In this document: in pieces, positions 17,655 to 27,627 of the stretch
Layout of the letters: each line of letters begins with the position of its first letter
How positions within the stretch are numbered: position 1 is the stretch's first letter
Source: Denitrificimonas caeni
GTDB lineage: Bacteria; Pseudomonadota; Gammaproteobacteria; Pseudomonadales; Pseudomonadaceae
Assembly: GCF_905120345.1 (NCBI RefSeq)
Contig: NZ_CAJHOA010000011.1
Span: 1-55,601 of the forward strand
Length of the DNA: 55,601 bases
Direction of reading: 5' to 3'
The notes under the pieces: generated by a model
What the model was told of the DNA's origin: nothing
What the model saw: only the letters and a program-made list of their open reading frames with translations
Database searches by the model: none
Program-made: the position numbers and the translations under genes

Positions 17655-18395
17655 ATGGACAAGATGCTCTATATCTCCATGACTGGCGCAAGCCAAAATA
17701 CAAAAGCCCTACAAGCGCATGCCAACAACTTGGCTAACGTCTCGACCAGTGGCTTTAAACGTGATTTTGAACAAGCCCGTTCCATGTCGGTATTTGGTGA
17801 GGGTTTGCCCGCGCGCGCCTATGCCATGAGTGAGCGTCCCGGCACCGATTTCACCTCAGGCTCTTTGCAAGAAACCGGCCGTGATCTTGATGTTGCCGCA
17901 GTTGGCGATGCTTGGTTAGCCGTGCAAGCCGCTGATGGTAGCGAAGCTTATGTGCGCACCGGCAGCCTACAAATTGATGCGTTAGGCATGTTGCGTACCG
18001 CTTCCGGTTTGCCTGTTTTAGGCAATGCTGGACCAATTGCCGTGCCGCCTGAGCAGAAAGTTGAAATCGGTCAAGACGGTACCATCAGCATCCGTGCGTT
18101 GGGGGAAGCGCCGAGCGTGATGGCGGAAGTCGATCGTTTAAAACTGGTCTTGCCTGATTCAAGACAACTTGAAAAAAGTGCCGATGGTTTAGTACGCGCC
18201 CGTGATGGGCAGCCTTTTGAAGCGGACGCCAATGCGCGAGTGATCTCAGGTTTCACCGAAGCCAGTAACGTTAATGCGGTTGCAGAAATGACGGCGATGC
18301 TGTCTTTATCACGTCAATTTGAACTGCATGTGAAAATGATGCGCACTGCGGAAGACAATTCGTCGGCAGTGGCACGCGTTATGCAGTTAAGTTAG
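17655..18395 (+). CDS. flgF: Flagellar basal-body rod protein FlgF
   Basis: Proximal rod protein, 246 aa, exported by the flagellar type III apparatus. The N-terminal rod motif ANNLANVSTSGFKRDFEQA and the C-terminal coiled-coil segment MTAMLSLSRQFELHVKMMRTAEDN are the family signatures. GGAGG precedes the ATG. It is the first gene of the operon, directly behind the sigma-54 site. Confidence 0.95.
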   Translation: MDKMLYISMTGASQNTKALQAHANNLANVSTSGFKRDFEQARSMSVFGEGLPARAYAMSERPGTDFTSGSLQETGRDLDVAAVGDAWLAVQAADGSEAYVRTGSLQIDALGMLRTASGLPVLGNAGPIAVPPEQKVEIGQDGTISIRALGEAPSVMAEVDRLKLVLPDSRQLEKSADGLVRARDGQPFEADANARVISGFTEASNVNAVAEMTAMLSLSRQFELHVKMMRTAEDNSSAVARVMQLS

Positions 18396-18451
18396 TAATT
18401 AGCCAGTTTGGTATTGCAGCGTCATAAAATCGACGCTCGAGGAGAATGATC

Positions 18452-19237
18452 ATGCTACCAGCACTTTGGGTCGCTAAAACGGGTTTATCCGCACAGGATA
18501 TGAACCTAACAACGATTTCGAATAACTTAGCCAACGTGTCGACCACGGGCTTTAAGCGTGATCGCGCCGAGTTTGAAGACTTGCTCTACCAAATCCGCCG
18601 TCAACCTGGTGGGCAATCCAGTCAAGATAGCGAGTTACCCAGCGGCTTACAATTGGGTACGGGTGTACGCATTGTCGGTACACAAAAAATATTTACCGCC
18701 GGTAGTTTGCAAACCACTGAGCAACCCTTGGATATGGCGATTAATGGCCGTGGTTTTTTCCAGGTCTTAATGCCCGATGGCACCGTGTCCTATAGCCGTG
18801 ATGGTAGCTTTCACCTCAGTTCTGATGGCCAAGTCGTGACCTCTAATGGTTTTCCTTTAGAGCCCGCCATTATGCTGCCGCCGGAAGTGCGCACTTTTAC
18901 TGTCGGTGAAGACGGTACCGCAACAGTCACCACCGCTGGCAACCCGCAAGCACAAATTGTCGGCAATATTCAGATCACCGACTTCGTTAACGCGGCGGGT
19001 CTAGAAGCCATCGGCAATAACCTGTTTTTAGAAACCGCTGCCAGTGGTGCACCGCAAGTCGGTACGCCCGGACTGAATGGTTTGGGTACGGTGCTGCAAA
19101 ACACCTTGGAAAATTCCAACGTCAGTGTGGTGGAGGAATTGGTGAATATGATCACCACCCAGCGCGCGTATGAAATGAACTCAAAAGTCATTTCCACCGC
19201 GGATCAAATGCTGTCCTTTATTACTCAGCAGCTTTAA
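18452..19237 (+). CDS. flgG: Flagellar basal-body rod protein FlgG (distal rod)
   Basis: Distal rod protein, 261 aa, the usual Pseudomonas length. It starts MLPALWVAKTGLS as in Pseudomonas; the ATG at 18446 lies only one base after the GGAG and is too close, whereas 18452 is seven bases away. The N-terminal motif is TTISNNLANVSTTGFKRDRA; the C-terminus is NVSVVEELVNMITTQRAYEM. Second gene of the flg operon. Confidence 0.95.
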   Translation: MLPALWVAKTGLSAQDMNLTTISNNLANVSTTGFKRDRAEFEDLLYQIRRQPGGQSSQDSELPSGLQLGTGVRIVGTQKIFTAGSLQTTEQPLDMAINGRGFFQVLMPDGTVSYSRDGSFHLSSDGQVVTSNGFPLEPAIMLPPEVRTFTVGEDGTATVTTAGNPQAQIVGNIQITDFVNAAGLEAIGNNLFLETAASGAPQVGTPGLNGLGTVLQNTLENSNVSVVEELVNMITTQRAYEMNSKVISTADQMLSFITQQL

Positions 19238-19249
19238 TAGGGTCGTGCG

Positions 19250-19969
19250 ATGAAGCATATATTGAAGGTGATCAGCCTCGTTAGCGCCGCAGTCTTGGTC
19301 GGCTGTGTGCAAGTGCCGCCGAAGCCCAATGATCCCTATTATGCGCCGGTCTTGCCGCGCACACCGCTGCCGGCCACCCAAAACAGTGGCGCGATTTATC
19401 AAGCGGACTTTGACACCAATTACTTTACCGATCGTAAGGCATTTCGCGTCGGTGACATTATTACCATCAGCTTGAACGAGCGTACCCAGGCCAGTAAAAA
19501 TGCCAACTCACAAATTCAAAAAGACAGTAATACCAGTATCGGTATGCCCAATATTCTTGGTATGAGCATTACTCCGAAAAATCCTTTGTCCGGTTTGAGC
19601 GCACTGGGCATGACCGAGGATAATTTGAGTTTAGAGACGGGCTATAACGCCAAACGCGCCACCAAAGGATCAGGACAAACGGGACAAAGCAACAGCTTGT
19701 CCGGCTCAATTACCGTGACTATTGCTGAGGTTTTCCCTAATGGCGTGTTGGCGGTACGCGGTGAAAAATGGCTGACGCTGAATACCGGTGATGAGCTGGT
19801 GCGTATTTCTGGAATTGTCCGCGCCGATGATATCAGCACCGATAACGTGGTGTCGTCGACTCGGATTGCTGATGCGCGCATCACCTACTCCGGCACCGGC
19901 GCTTTTGCCAACGCGAGCCAGCCCGGTTGGTTGGATCGCTTCTTTCTTAGCCCTATGTGGCCTTTTTAA
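19250..19969 (+). CDS. flgH: Flagellar L-ring protein FlgH
   Basis: Outer-membrane lipoprotein that builds the L ring around the rod. 239 aa; the signal peptide ends in a lipobox, LVGC, with the lipidated Cys at residue 19. Typical conserved parts are [20 protein letters not shown] and [15 protein letters not shown]. It is 12 bases after flgG and 14 before flgI in the flg operon. Confidence 0.95.
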   Translation: MKHILKVISLVSAAVLVGCVQVPPKPNDPYYAPVLPRTPLPATQNSGAIYQADFDTNYFTDRKAFRVGDIITISLNERTQASKNANSQIQKDSNTSIGMPNILGMSITPKNPLSGLSALGMTEDNLSLETGYNAKRATKGSGQTGQSNSLSGSITVTIAEVFPNGVLAVRGEKWLTLNTGDELVRISGIVRADDISTDNVVSSTRIADARITYSGTGAFANASQPGWLDRFFLSPMWPF

Positions 19970-19983
19970 AGGTAGGACAAACT

Positions 19984-21084
19984 ATGCCTAAGTATTTGCT
20001 GGCCTGCCTTGCTACGCTACTGATCAGTGGTTTTGCTCACGCCGAACGCTTAAAAGATTTAGCCAGTATTCAAGGTGTGCGCTCCAACCAGTTGATTGGT
20101 TATGGCTTGGTGGTGGGGCTAAATGGCAGCGGTGACCAGACCACGCAAACACCCTTTACCGTACAAACCTTTAATAATATGTTAGCGCAGTTTGGCATTA
20201 AAGTGCCGCCCGGCGGCAACGTGCAGCTGAAAAACGTTGCCGCGGTATCGATTCATGCCGACCTGCCACCGTTTGCCCGTCCTGGACAAACCATTGATAT
20301 CACGGTGTCGTCAATTGGTAACGCGAAAAGCCTACGTGGCGGCAGCTTGTTAATGACGCCGCTGAAAGGGATTGATGGCAACGTCTATGCGATTGCTCAA
20401 GGTAACTTAGTGGTGGGTGGTTTTGACGCCAGTGGCGCCGATGGTTCACGGATTACCGTCAATGTTCCGTCAGCGGGACGGATTCCTTCCGGTGCAATCG
20501 TTGAGCGCGCAGTGCCGAGTGGTTTTAATCAGGATGAGTATCTGACCTTAAACCTCAATCGACCTGACTTTACCACCGCAAAAAATATTGTTGATACCTT
20601 AAATAACATGCTTGGTCCAAAAGTTGCTCAAGCTATGGATGCCGGATCAGTGCGAGTTTTGGCACCGTCCGATCCAACACAACGCGTCGATTATTTATCG
20701 ATTATTGAAAACTTAGACATTGAAGCAGGGCAAGCGGTGGCGAAAGTCATCATTAACGCCCGCACCGGGACTATTGTGATTGGGCAGAACGTACGCGTGC
20801 AGCCTGCCGCGGTTACCCATGGCAGCTTAACCGTAGTGATTACTGAAGATCCAATTGTTAGCCAGCCTGAAGCGTTTTCACAAGGACAAACAGCTGTTGT
20901 CCCTCGCTCGAGAGTCAGCGCCGCGCAAGAAGCCAAGCCGATGTTTAAGTTTGGACCTGGTACCACCTTGGATGAAATTGTGCGCGCAGTGAATCAGGTG
21001 GGTGCGTCTCCTTCTGACTTGATGGCGATTCTTGAAGCGCTAAAACAAGCCGGTGCGTTACAAGCCGACCTGATTGTGATTTGA
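19984..21084 (+). CDS. flgI: Flagellar P-ring protein FlgI
   Basis: Periplasmic P-ring subunit, 366 aa. The chosen ATG gives a clean Sec signal peptide ([19 protein letters not shown], cleaved before [15 protein letters not shown]) and follows AGGTAGGA by a good spacing; an upstream in-frame start inside flgH is less likely. Family motifs [20 protein letters not shown] and the C-terminal [20 protein letters not shown] are present. Confidence 0.95.
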   Translation: MPKYLLACLATLLISGFAHAERLKDLASIQGVRSNQLIGYGLVVGLNGSGDQTTQTPFTVQTFNNMLAQFGIKVPPGGNVQLKNVAAVSIHADLPPFARPGQTIDITVSSIGNAKSLRGGSLLMTPLKGIDGNVYAIAQGNLVVGGFDASGADGSRITVNVPSAGRIPSGAIVERAVPSGFNQDEYLTLNLNRPDFTTAKNIVDTLNNMLGPKVAQAMDAGSVRVLAPSDPTQRVDYLSIIENLDIEAGQAVAKVIINARTGTIVIGQNVRVQPAAVTHGSLTVVITEDPIVSQPEAFSQGQTAVVPRSRVSAAQEAKPMFKFGPGTTLDEIVRAVNQVGASPSDLMAILEALKQAGALQADLIVI

Positions 21085-21094
21085 GGATAACGTT

Positions 21095-22267
21095 ATGAAC
21101 CTACACAACACCAGCGTAGCCGATAGTGGCGCTTATACTGACTTAAACCGTCTGCACCAACTGAAAGTCGGTGAAGGCCGTGACAGTGAAGCCAATATCC
21201 GTAAAGTCGCGCAAGAGTTCGAATCATTGTTTGTTGCTGAAATGATGAAGTCGATGCGCGCGGCCGGTGATGTGTTGGCGGATGACAATTTTATGAACAG
21301 CAACGAAAGCAAAACCTATCGTGATATGTACGACCAGCAGCTGTCGGTGACCTTATCGCAAGGGAAAGGCATGGGTATGGCCGATGTGTTAACTCGCCAG
21401 TTGTCGCAAGCGCCGAAGCCCAGTAGCGCCAATCCTTTTAGCCAAGAAGCTGTGATTCCGGCCGCTGCGCCAACCGTGCTGGGCATACCGCCTAAGGTCA
21501 AACTGTCGATGGACGGTCAGCGTGATGACACGGCTTTACTCAATCTGCGTCGTTTAGCGCTACCGGCGACTGCGGCTGGCCGCTCATTAGCTGGAATTGG
21601 TGCTATCGCAGAAGAAACCTTACGCACGGGGTTGGCGCAGCAATCGAACCCCGTGTCGCAGGATTGGCAGGCTGCGCGCAGTTATCCTGCGCCGCGTGAG
21701 CGCTCGATTGAGGTCGCAGGCAGCAGCGCCATCGCCAGTGCTGCTGATTTAAACCGTAAGCAGTTTTCCTCGCCGGAAGAGTTTGTCGCAACGATGATGC
21801 CAATGGCTGAGCAAGCGGCGAAAAAACTCGGTGTCGATCCGCGTTACTTAGTTGCGCAAGCAGCGTTAGAAACCGGTTGGGGGAAGTCAATTATTCGTAA
21901 TCAGGGTGGCGAGAGCAGTCATAACTTGTTTGGTATTAAGTCGCACGGCTGGGGCGGCGCTTCGGCCAATGTCACCACGTCAGAGTTTGTGCAGGGCGTT
22001 AAAGTAAAAGAACAAGCAGATTTTCGCAGCTATGGTTCCTTTGAGCAGAGCTTTAATGATTATGTGGATTTTTTGCAGAGCAATGGCCGTTATGGCAAAG
22101 CGTTGCAAGCCACAGCCAATCCTGAGCGTTTTGTCAGTGAATTGCAGCAAGCAGGCTATGCCACTGATCCACAATACGCGCGTAAGATTTCGCAAATTGC
22201 GCAGAAAATGCAAAGCTATCAGCAGGTGGCTAGCGCTGCAGTGCCACGTACTAGCGTGCGGGCTTGA
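21095..22267 (+). CDS. flgJ: Flagellar rod assembly protein / peptidoglycan hydrolase FlgJ
   Basis: Bifunctional rod cap, 390 aa. The N-terminal rod-binding domain (about 30-110) contains VAQEFESLFVAEMMKSMR; the C-terminal glucosaminidase domain (about 230-380) cleaves peptidoglycan to let the rod through, with VAQAALETGWGKSI holding the catalytic Glu, then HNLFGIKSHGWGG. A proline/alanine-rich linker joins them. Eight bases separate it from flgK. Confidence 0.95.
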   Translation: MNLHNTSVADSGAYTDLNRLHQLKVGEGRDSEANIRKVAQEFESLFVAEMMKSMRAAGDVLADDNFMNSNESKTYRDMYDQQLSVTLSQGKGMGMADVLTRQLSQAPKPSSANPFSQEAVIPAAAPTVLGIPPKVKLSMDGQRDDTALLNLRRLALPATAAGRSLAGIGAIAEETLRTGLAQQSNPVSQDWQAARSYPAPRERSIEVAGSSAIASAADLNRKQFSSPEEFVATMMPMAEQAAKKLGVDPRYLVAQAALETGWGKSIIRNQGGESSHNLFGIKSHGWGGASANVTTSEFVQGVKVKEQADFRSYGSFEQSFNDYVDFLQSNGRYGKALQATANPERFVSELQQAGYATDPQYARKISQIAQKMQSYQQVASAAVPRTSVRA

Positions 22268-22275
22268 GGTGAATT

Positions 22276-24354
22276 ATGTCTGACTTATTAAATATTGGGA
22301 TGTCCGGTTTACACGCGGCAAAAACCAATTTATCGGTGACCGGGCACAATATCACCAACATCAATACTCCAGGTTACACGCGTCAAGATACGGTGCAGGC
22401 GACGCGTATTCCGCAGTACACTGGCGCAGGCTATATTGGCTCGGGCACCAGTTTGGTTGATGTGCGCCGCAGCTATAATGAATTTTTAACCACGCAGTTA
22501 CGTTCCAGTACTGCGCTGAGTAGTGATGTACAGGCCTATAAAAGTCAAATTGAGCAATTGGATGCTTTGTTGGCCGGTAGCACCACGGGTATCAACCCGT
22601 CCTTACAAGCGTTTTTCTCTGCCACGCAAACGGCCGCTGAAGACCCTTCTAATATTCCGGCACGCCAATTAGTGATTGCTGAGGCCGAAGGTTTAGCTCG
22701 GCGTTTTAATAATATTTACGACAATATCAGCTCGCAAAACAGCTTTATCAATAAGCAATTGGTGGCCTCTACCGACCAGATCAACCAACTGGCACAAACC
22801 GTTGGTAGCTTAAATGCCGCGATTGCCAGCGCCGGCACCAATGGCCAGCAGCCCAATGATTTATTAGATGCTCGTGATGAAGCGGTCCGCCAACTGTCCA
22901 CCTATATTGGTGTGACTGTGGTGGTGCAAGACGACAACAGTTTTAACCTGTCGATTGGCAGCGGCCAGCCGCTGGTGGTCGGCAGTGTGGTGAATCAAAT
23001 ACAAGCGGTACAGGGCCGCGGCGATCCCAATACGTTTGATATTGATTTTGTTAGCGGCGGTTCACGACAAAATATCACTGACAGTATCAGTGGTGGTGAA
23101 GTCGGTGGCTTATTGCGCTACCGCACCGATGTTTTAGATCCGACGATCAACGCGATCGGTCGTTTAGCGATTAGCGTAGCTGATGAAGTGAACAGTCAGC
23201 TCGGCCAAGGTTTAGACCTTAAAGGGCAGGTGGGGGCTGATCTGTTTAAGGATATTAATGATCCTAAAATGGCCGCTCTGCGTGTGCGTCCGATGGCCAA
23301 TAATGCTAGCAATGCCAGCGGCTCAATGGACATTACCAATAGCAAACTCTTTACTACCAGTGATTATCGTCTGGACTTTGACAGTGCTGGCGCGCCGACT
23401 GCGCGCCGCTTAAGTGATGGCGCGGCGATGGTGGTTACTCAGGACCCTAGCAGCGGTGAATACAGCTTTGCTGATAGTGCCGGCCGCGACCAAGGTTTTA
23501 GCGTCAAAATAACCGGTACTCCTGTGGCCGGTGATCGCTTTGTTTTAGAGCCCACTCGCCGTGGCGCGGCTGATATTTCGGCAGAGCTGAAACAGGCCGA
23601 TCAATTGGCTTTTGCGGCACCTTTTAAAAGTGACGCTGCCCTGCAAAATAAAGGTAATGGCGCGATTAGTCAGCCTTCGCTGGATACTGTGATGGGTCCG
23701 GCAGGTGCCAGCGGCGCTGATCTAAATCTGGCAAACCTGGAAGCGATTGGTAGCCTGAGCATGCGTTACGACGAAGCCTCTAGTGCTATGGTGTTTGCCA
23801 CACCGTTGCCCGCGGGCGTTACCGTGACGCCGTTAGTGGCCGATGGCCAAACTGTTGCGGGTGGCGTTACTCCTGGGCAAAACAATCAACTGAAATACAC
23901 CATCAGTGTCGACGTAGGTGGCGTGCAGCAAAGTTTTACTGTCAGTCAAACCATCAGTGGCCGACCACAAGACGGTGATACATTCACAGTTGGCTTTAAC
24001 AAAAACGGCGTATCCGATAACCGCAACGCTTTAAAGTTGGTTGATTTACAAAATAAACAGGTGGTCGGTGTCGATGCCAATGTCACCGGTATCAGTACCG
24101 GTGTGAGCTTTAATGAGGGTTATGGCGAGATGGTTGAGCGAGTGGGGACTTTAACGGCTCAAGCTCGACGTGATGATGTGGCAACCGGCGCGATCCTGAA
24201 ACAGTCCACTGATAACCGTGATTCGCTGTCTGCGGTTAACTTAGATGAAGAAGCGGAAAATTTGATTCAGTTCGAACAATACTACAATGCGTCAGCACAG
24301 ATTATTCAAGTTGCACGCTCATTGTTCGATACATTGATTAACACACTTAGATAA
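22276..24354 (+). CDS. flgK: Flagellar hook-associated protein 1 FlgK
   Basis: First hook-filament junction protein, 692 aa. The N-terminus (LLNIGMSGLHAAKTNLSVTG followed by NITNINTPGYTRQ) and the C-terminus (VNLDEEAENLIQFEQYYNAS, QIIQVARSLFDTLINTLR) are diagnostic. The central surface-exposed region is variable, as usual. Sixth gene of the flg operon; flgL follows after 45 bases. Confidence 0.95.
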   Translation: MSDLLNIGMSGLHAAKTNLSVTGHNITNINTPGYTRQDTVQATRIPQYTGAGYIGSGTSLVDVRRSYNEFLTTQLRSSTALSSDVQAYKSQIEQLDALLAGSTTGINPSLQAFFSATQTAAEDPSNIPARQLVIAEAEGLARRFNNIYDNISSQNSFINKQLVASTDQINQLAQTVGSLNAAIASAGTNGQQPNDLLDARDEAVRQLSTYIGVTVVVQDDNSFNLSIGSGQPLVVGSVVNQIQAVQGRGDPNTFDIDFVSGGSRQNITDSISGGEVGGLLRYRTDVLDPTINAIGRLAISVADEVNSQLGQGLDLKGQVGADLFKDINDPKMAALRVRPMANNASNASGSMDITNSKLFTTSDYRLDFDSAGAPTARRLSDGAAMVVTQDPSSGEYSFADSAGRDQGFSVKITGTPVAGDRFVLEPTRRGAADISAELKQADQLAFAAPFKSDAALQNKGNGAISQPSLDTVMGPAGASGADLNLANLEAIGSLSMRYDEASSAMVFATPLPAGVTVTPLVADGQTVAGGVTPGQNNQLKYTISVDVGGVQQSFTVSQTISGRPQDGDTFTVGFNKNGVSDNRNALKLVDLQNKQVVGVDANVTGISTGVSFNEGYGEMVERVGTLTAQARRDDVATGAILKQSTDNRDSLSAVNLDEEAENLIQFEQYYNASAQIIQVARSLFDTLINTLR

Positions 24355-24399
24355 GCTTTGGCGGCACAGTTGAGTTGCCAGAGAGATTAGGAGCAGGCC

Positions 24400-25698
24400 A
24401 TGCGTATTTCCAGCCTACAAGCATTTAACAATGGCGTGCAGGGATTGCAGCGTAATTATGCTGAGGCGATCCGTACCCTGCAGCAAATCAACTCGAGCAA
24501 TCGTATTTTGACGCCCGCTGATGATCCGGTTGCCGCAGTGCGTTTAATGCAGCTTGAGCAGCAACAAAATATGCTCGGTCAATATAAAGACAATCTCTCT
24601 GCCGCCAATAGCAGTCTGATGCAAGAAGAGTCAGTTCTTAACTCAGTCAATAATATTATGCTGCGTGTCCGCGAATTAGCGGGTGAGGCAGGTAATGGTG
24701 CGCTCAGCCAAAATGAGCGGCAAGCCATTGCCGTCGAATTGCAAGAGCGTGAAGATGAGTTGCTCGGTTTGATGAATACCCGTAATGCCCGCGGCGAGTA
24801 CTTATTTGCTGGTTTCCAAGGTAAAACTCAACCCTTTGAACGCCAAGCTGACGGCAGTTATGCCTATCACGGTGATGAAGGCCAGCGTAGCTTGCAAGTT
24901 GGTAGCTCTCTTAATATCGCGGTGGGCGATAACGGTAAAAAAGTTTTTGAAAATATTACCAATGCCTCGCGACTGAGTAGCGGTTGGACTGAAGCAGATC
25001 CAGCAAATCCATTACAACCACTGGCAGGCTCAAGCTTAGCTTTTTCCGCGCCTTTGATACAAGATGAAATCACCTACTCTGGTAACCCGGCATTTCCTGC
25101 CGGTGGAGTGGTCGTCGAGTTTGGCGATCTGACAGCAACGCCGCTAGGCGATCCAAAAGACTATAAAGTCTACGCCAGCCCTTACACGGCAGGTGACCCG
25201 GCGCTGCACAGCGGCCGTTTAGACAGTGACGATGCGCGCCCAGATTCTTTTACCTTTCGCGGCATGACTCTGCAGTTTGAAGGCGTACCCGTGGGGGGGG
25301 AGAGCGTCACCATCGAGTCAATCCCCAACAGTGAAAAGCAAGGCGTACTGGATACCATTCACCAATTGCGTATGGCTCTAGAAAATAACACTGACAGCCC
25401 TGAAGGTAAGCGCGACACGCGTTCGGCCGTCGCTGCCGCCTTGACCAATATTGATCATGCCATGATTAATATTGACAGCACCCGTGGCAGCATCGGTACG
25501 CGGATGAATGTGATCGAAACCACGCTGAGCAATAACGAAGATGTGGCCTTGGTCAATAAAAGCGTACAGGCTGAGCTGCGCGAAATAGATTATCCAGAAG
25601 CCTTATCTAAGCTGGCCTTCCAAAGTATTGTGCTTGAAGCGGCGCAACAGAGTTTTGTCAAAATCAGTCAGTTGAATTTGTTTGACAAGATACGTTGA
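24400..25698 (+). CDS. flgL: Flagellar hook-associated protein 3 FlgL
   Basis: Second hook-filament junction protein, 432 aa, flagellin-like. The N-terminal LTPADDPVAAVRLMQLEQQQ and the C-terminal IDYPEALSKLAFQSIVLEAA with FVKISQLNLFDKIR match the family. GGAG precedes the ATG. It ends the flg operon proper; the next gene is 118 bases away. Confidence 0.95.
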   Translation: MRISSLQAFNNGVQGLQRNYAEAIRTLQQINSSNRILTPADDPVAAVRLMQLEQQQNMLGQYKDNLSAANSSLMQEESVLNSVNNIMLRVRELAGEAGNGALSQNERQAIAVELQEREDELLGLMNTRNARGEYLFAGFQGKTQPFERQADGSYAYHGDEGQRSLQVGSSLNIAVGDNGKKVFENITNASRLSSGWTEADPANPLQPLAGSSLAFSAPLIQDEITYSGNPAFPAGGVVVEFGDLTATPLGDPKDYKVYASPYTAGDPALHSGRLDSDDARPDSFTFRGMTLQFEGVPVGGESVTIESIPNSEKQGVLDTIHQLRMALENNTDSPEGKRDTRSAVAAALTNIDHAMINIDSTRGSIGTRMNVIETTLSNNEDVALVNKSVQAELREIDYPEALSKLAFQSIVLEAAQQSFVKISQLNLFDKIR

Positions 25699-25816
25699 TC
25701 TTAGTGGTAGGATGCTGGGAGTTGGTCATTATTAGCGCTAGAGATGTGTATTAGACAGCAGGTTAAAATTGCAATTTTGGCGCCGCCCAGTCTTACAGCC
25801 GTTCTGAGGTGAGCTA

Positions 25817-26194
25817 TTGAATCGTATTACAAGTAACAGTGTCATGACCGCGCAAGAACTGAGGTATGACACAACATCGGTTGAGTCGGCGTTAGCCAAT
25901 CGTTCGGCACGACGCCATGATGATGTTGTTAGTCAAGCTCAGCCTCAGCCTGAAGATAGAGTGCCTGCTGATAAGCAGGCGCTGGAAGAGGCGCTGGCTC
26001 ATATGCAAGACGCTACGCAAACTTTGCAACGTCATTTAAATTTTTCACTGGATGATTCCACTGGGCGTCTCATGGTTAAAGTGACGGATTCATCATCTGG
26101 CGAGGTAATTCGGCAGATGCCAAGTGAAGAAGCGCTGCGTTTAGCCGAAAGTTTAGATGAGATGCGCAGCTTATTATTTCAAGCACAGGCGTAA
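25817..26194 (+). CDS. flaG: FlaG family flagellar protein (copy 2)
   Basis: Paralogue of the FlaG at 2648-3010, 125 aa. Its C-terminal domain shows LNFSLDDSTGRLMVKVT then IRQMPSEEALRLAESLDEMR. The likely start is TTG at 25817, because GAGGTGA lies about six bases before it; the first ATG (25844) has no such site. It lies between flgL and fliS, where Pseudomonas has fliC-flaG-fliD-fliS, but fliC and fliD are absent here. The 118-base gap before it contains a perfect 14-base palindrome, AAAATTGCAATTTT (25765-25778), of unknown role. Confidence 0.85.
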   Translation: MNRITSNSVMTAQELRYDTTSVESALANRSARRHDDVVSQAQPQPEDRVPADKQALEEALAHMQDATQTLQRHLNFSLDDSTGRLMVKVTDSSSGEVIRQMPSEEALRLAESLDEMRSLLFQAQA

Positions 26195-26240
26195 GCAATA
26201 GCAGTGTTTACCACGACTCGTTCATAAGGATAGAAAACAA

Positions 26241-26630
26241 ATGAGTAAATCAATTCAAACCTATAATTCTGTGGTTGCCGGTCAAGATTTAAGCCCTTAT
26301 CAAGCTGTAGAGTTGTTACTCGATGGCGCTTTAGAGTGCATCTCAGCGGCGCTCATTGCTCAGCAAGAAGATAACAGCGCACAACGTGGTGAAGCGGTCG
26401 ATACGACACTGACTATCATTGGTTTGCTGCAAGATAGCCTAGACAAAAGTTTGGGCGGTCAATTGGCTGAAAATCTCGACGCTTTGTATGACTATATGAC
26501 GCGCCGTTTAGCCAGCGTTGCAGTGGATAAAAGCGCACACAGCTTAGAAGAAGTGCAAGGTATTATTTTACAATTACGCGAAGGCTGGTCGCAGATTGAT
26601 CCGGCGAACGAACCACGCGAATTAAAATAA
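26241..26630 (+). CDS. fliS: Flagellar export chaperone FliS (first copy)
   Basis: Flagellin chaperone, 129 aa, all-helical. FliS features: SPYQAVELLLDGALECISAAL near the start, the TLTIIGLLQDSLDKSLGGQLA helix, then ENLDALYDYMTRRLASVAVD. A FliS dimer or monomer binds the flagellin C-terminus to stop early polymerisation. A second, more canonical FliS follows 70 bases later. Pseudomonas aeruginosa likewise carries two adjacent FliS-like genes. Confidence 0.88.
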   Translation: MSKSIQTYNSVVAGQDLSPYQAVELLLDGALECISAALIAQQEDNSAQRGEAVDTTLTIIGLLQDSLDKSLGGQLAENLDALYDYMTRRLASVAVDKSAHSLEEVQGIILQLREGWSQIDPANEPRELK

Positions 26631-26700
26631 AATAAAGCTAAAGAAACAACGGTCGTTGACGATATAAGTATTAGTAGACACGCTTATGGAGCACGATGTT

Positions 26701-27081
26701 ATGAATGCAATGACCGCTATGCGACAGTACCAATCAGTCAATACTCAGGCGCAAGCAATTGAGGCGAGTCCACACCGTCTTATTCAGATGTTGATCGAAG
26801 GTGGTTTAACCCGTTTAGCGCAAGCACGTGGTGCCATGGAGCGTAATCAAACCGCTCTGAAAGGTGAGTTAGTCGGTAAAGCTATTGCTATCGTTGGTGG
26901 CTTACGTCAAGGCTTAAACGTTGAGCAGGGCGGTGAGTTAGCAGAGAATCTGGATCGTTTATACGGATATATGACGACGCGTTTGATGGAAGCTAATCTT
27001 AAAAATGACCCCGTTATTTTAGAAGAAGTGTCTGAGCTTTTACGTGAAGTGAAAAACGGCTGGGATGCAATTTCGGTATAA
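26701..27081 (+). CDS. fliS: Flagellar export chaperone FliS (second copy)
   Basis: FliS paralogue, 126 aa. It has the canonical SPHRLIQMLIEGGLTRLAQA motif and ENLDRLYGYMTTRLMEANLK. The start chosen is the ATG at 26701, nine bases after GGAG; an ATG at 26686 precedes that site and is less likely. It lies between the first FliS and FliT. Confidence 0.9.
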   Translation: MNAMTAMRQYQSVNTQAQAIEASPHRLIQMLIEGGLTRLAQARGAMERNQTALKGELVGKAIAIVGGLRQGLNVEQGGELAENLDRLYGYMTTRLMEANLKNDPVILEEVSELLREVKNGWDAISV

Positions 27082-27106
27082 GCTGCGTGAGTAAGAGGCA
27101 AGTACG

Positions 27107-27406
27107 ATGAGCACAAGCACTGTTGATCAGTTGCAACATACCAGTACGGCATTGCGTGATGCTCTCGCGCAGCAAGACTGGCAGGCGATCGGTGAGTTAG
27201 ATTTACAGTGCCGGCAAGCGGTTGACTGTGCGATGGCTGACCCTCATCAGCAAAATGATCGGTTACGTGAGCGGATGCAAGAGCTACTCGACTTGTACCG
27301 TGAATTGGTCAGTGTTTGCCAGATCGAGCAACAACGCATTGCCAATGAATTGCGCCAGATTCAGCAGTCCAAACAAAGCGCCAAGGTCTACCAAATGTTC
27401 GGTTGA
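27107..27406 (+). CDS. fliT: FliT-like flagellar protein
   Basis: Small helical protein, 99 aa, in the FliT position after fliS. FliT is the export chaperone of FliD and in enterics an anti-activator. Sequence signals are limited: an early DWQAIGELDLQCRQAVDCAM helix and a C-terminal basic helix, RIANELRQIQQSKQSAKVYQ, as in Pseudomonas FliT-like proteins. Assignment rests mainly on size, helical content and context. Confidence 0.75.
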   Translation: MSTSTVDQLQHTSTALRDALAQQDWQAIGELDLQCRQAVDCAMADPHQQNDRLRERMQELLDLYRELVSVCQIEQQRIANELRQIQQSKQSAKVYQMFG

Positions 27407-27418
27407 TACTTGGCGTAA

Positions 27419-27459
27419 TGAAAAGCCTCAGGTGCAGAAATGTGCTTGGGGTTTTTTTA
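27419..27459 (+). terminator. Weak terminator after fliT
   Basis: An imperfect stem formed by GCCTCAGGTGC and GTGCTTGGGG, followed by TTTTTTT, just past the fliT stop. Pairing is imperfect, so confidence is moderate. Confidence 0.5.
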
Positions 27460-27627
27460 TGCCTGTTTGATTGAGAGCGTGTTTGCTGGCGCGACTTAAT
27501 AAAAATGCGTCATAAATTTGACAATACATGATATTTTGACTCTACTAGTCAATAATTACTAATTATTAATAGCGCTAATGGCTCTTTCTGATTAGTACCC
27601 TTGGTTTTTAGAGTCTAAGTAATCTTT

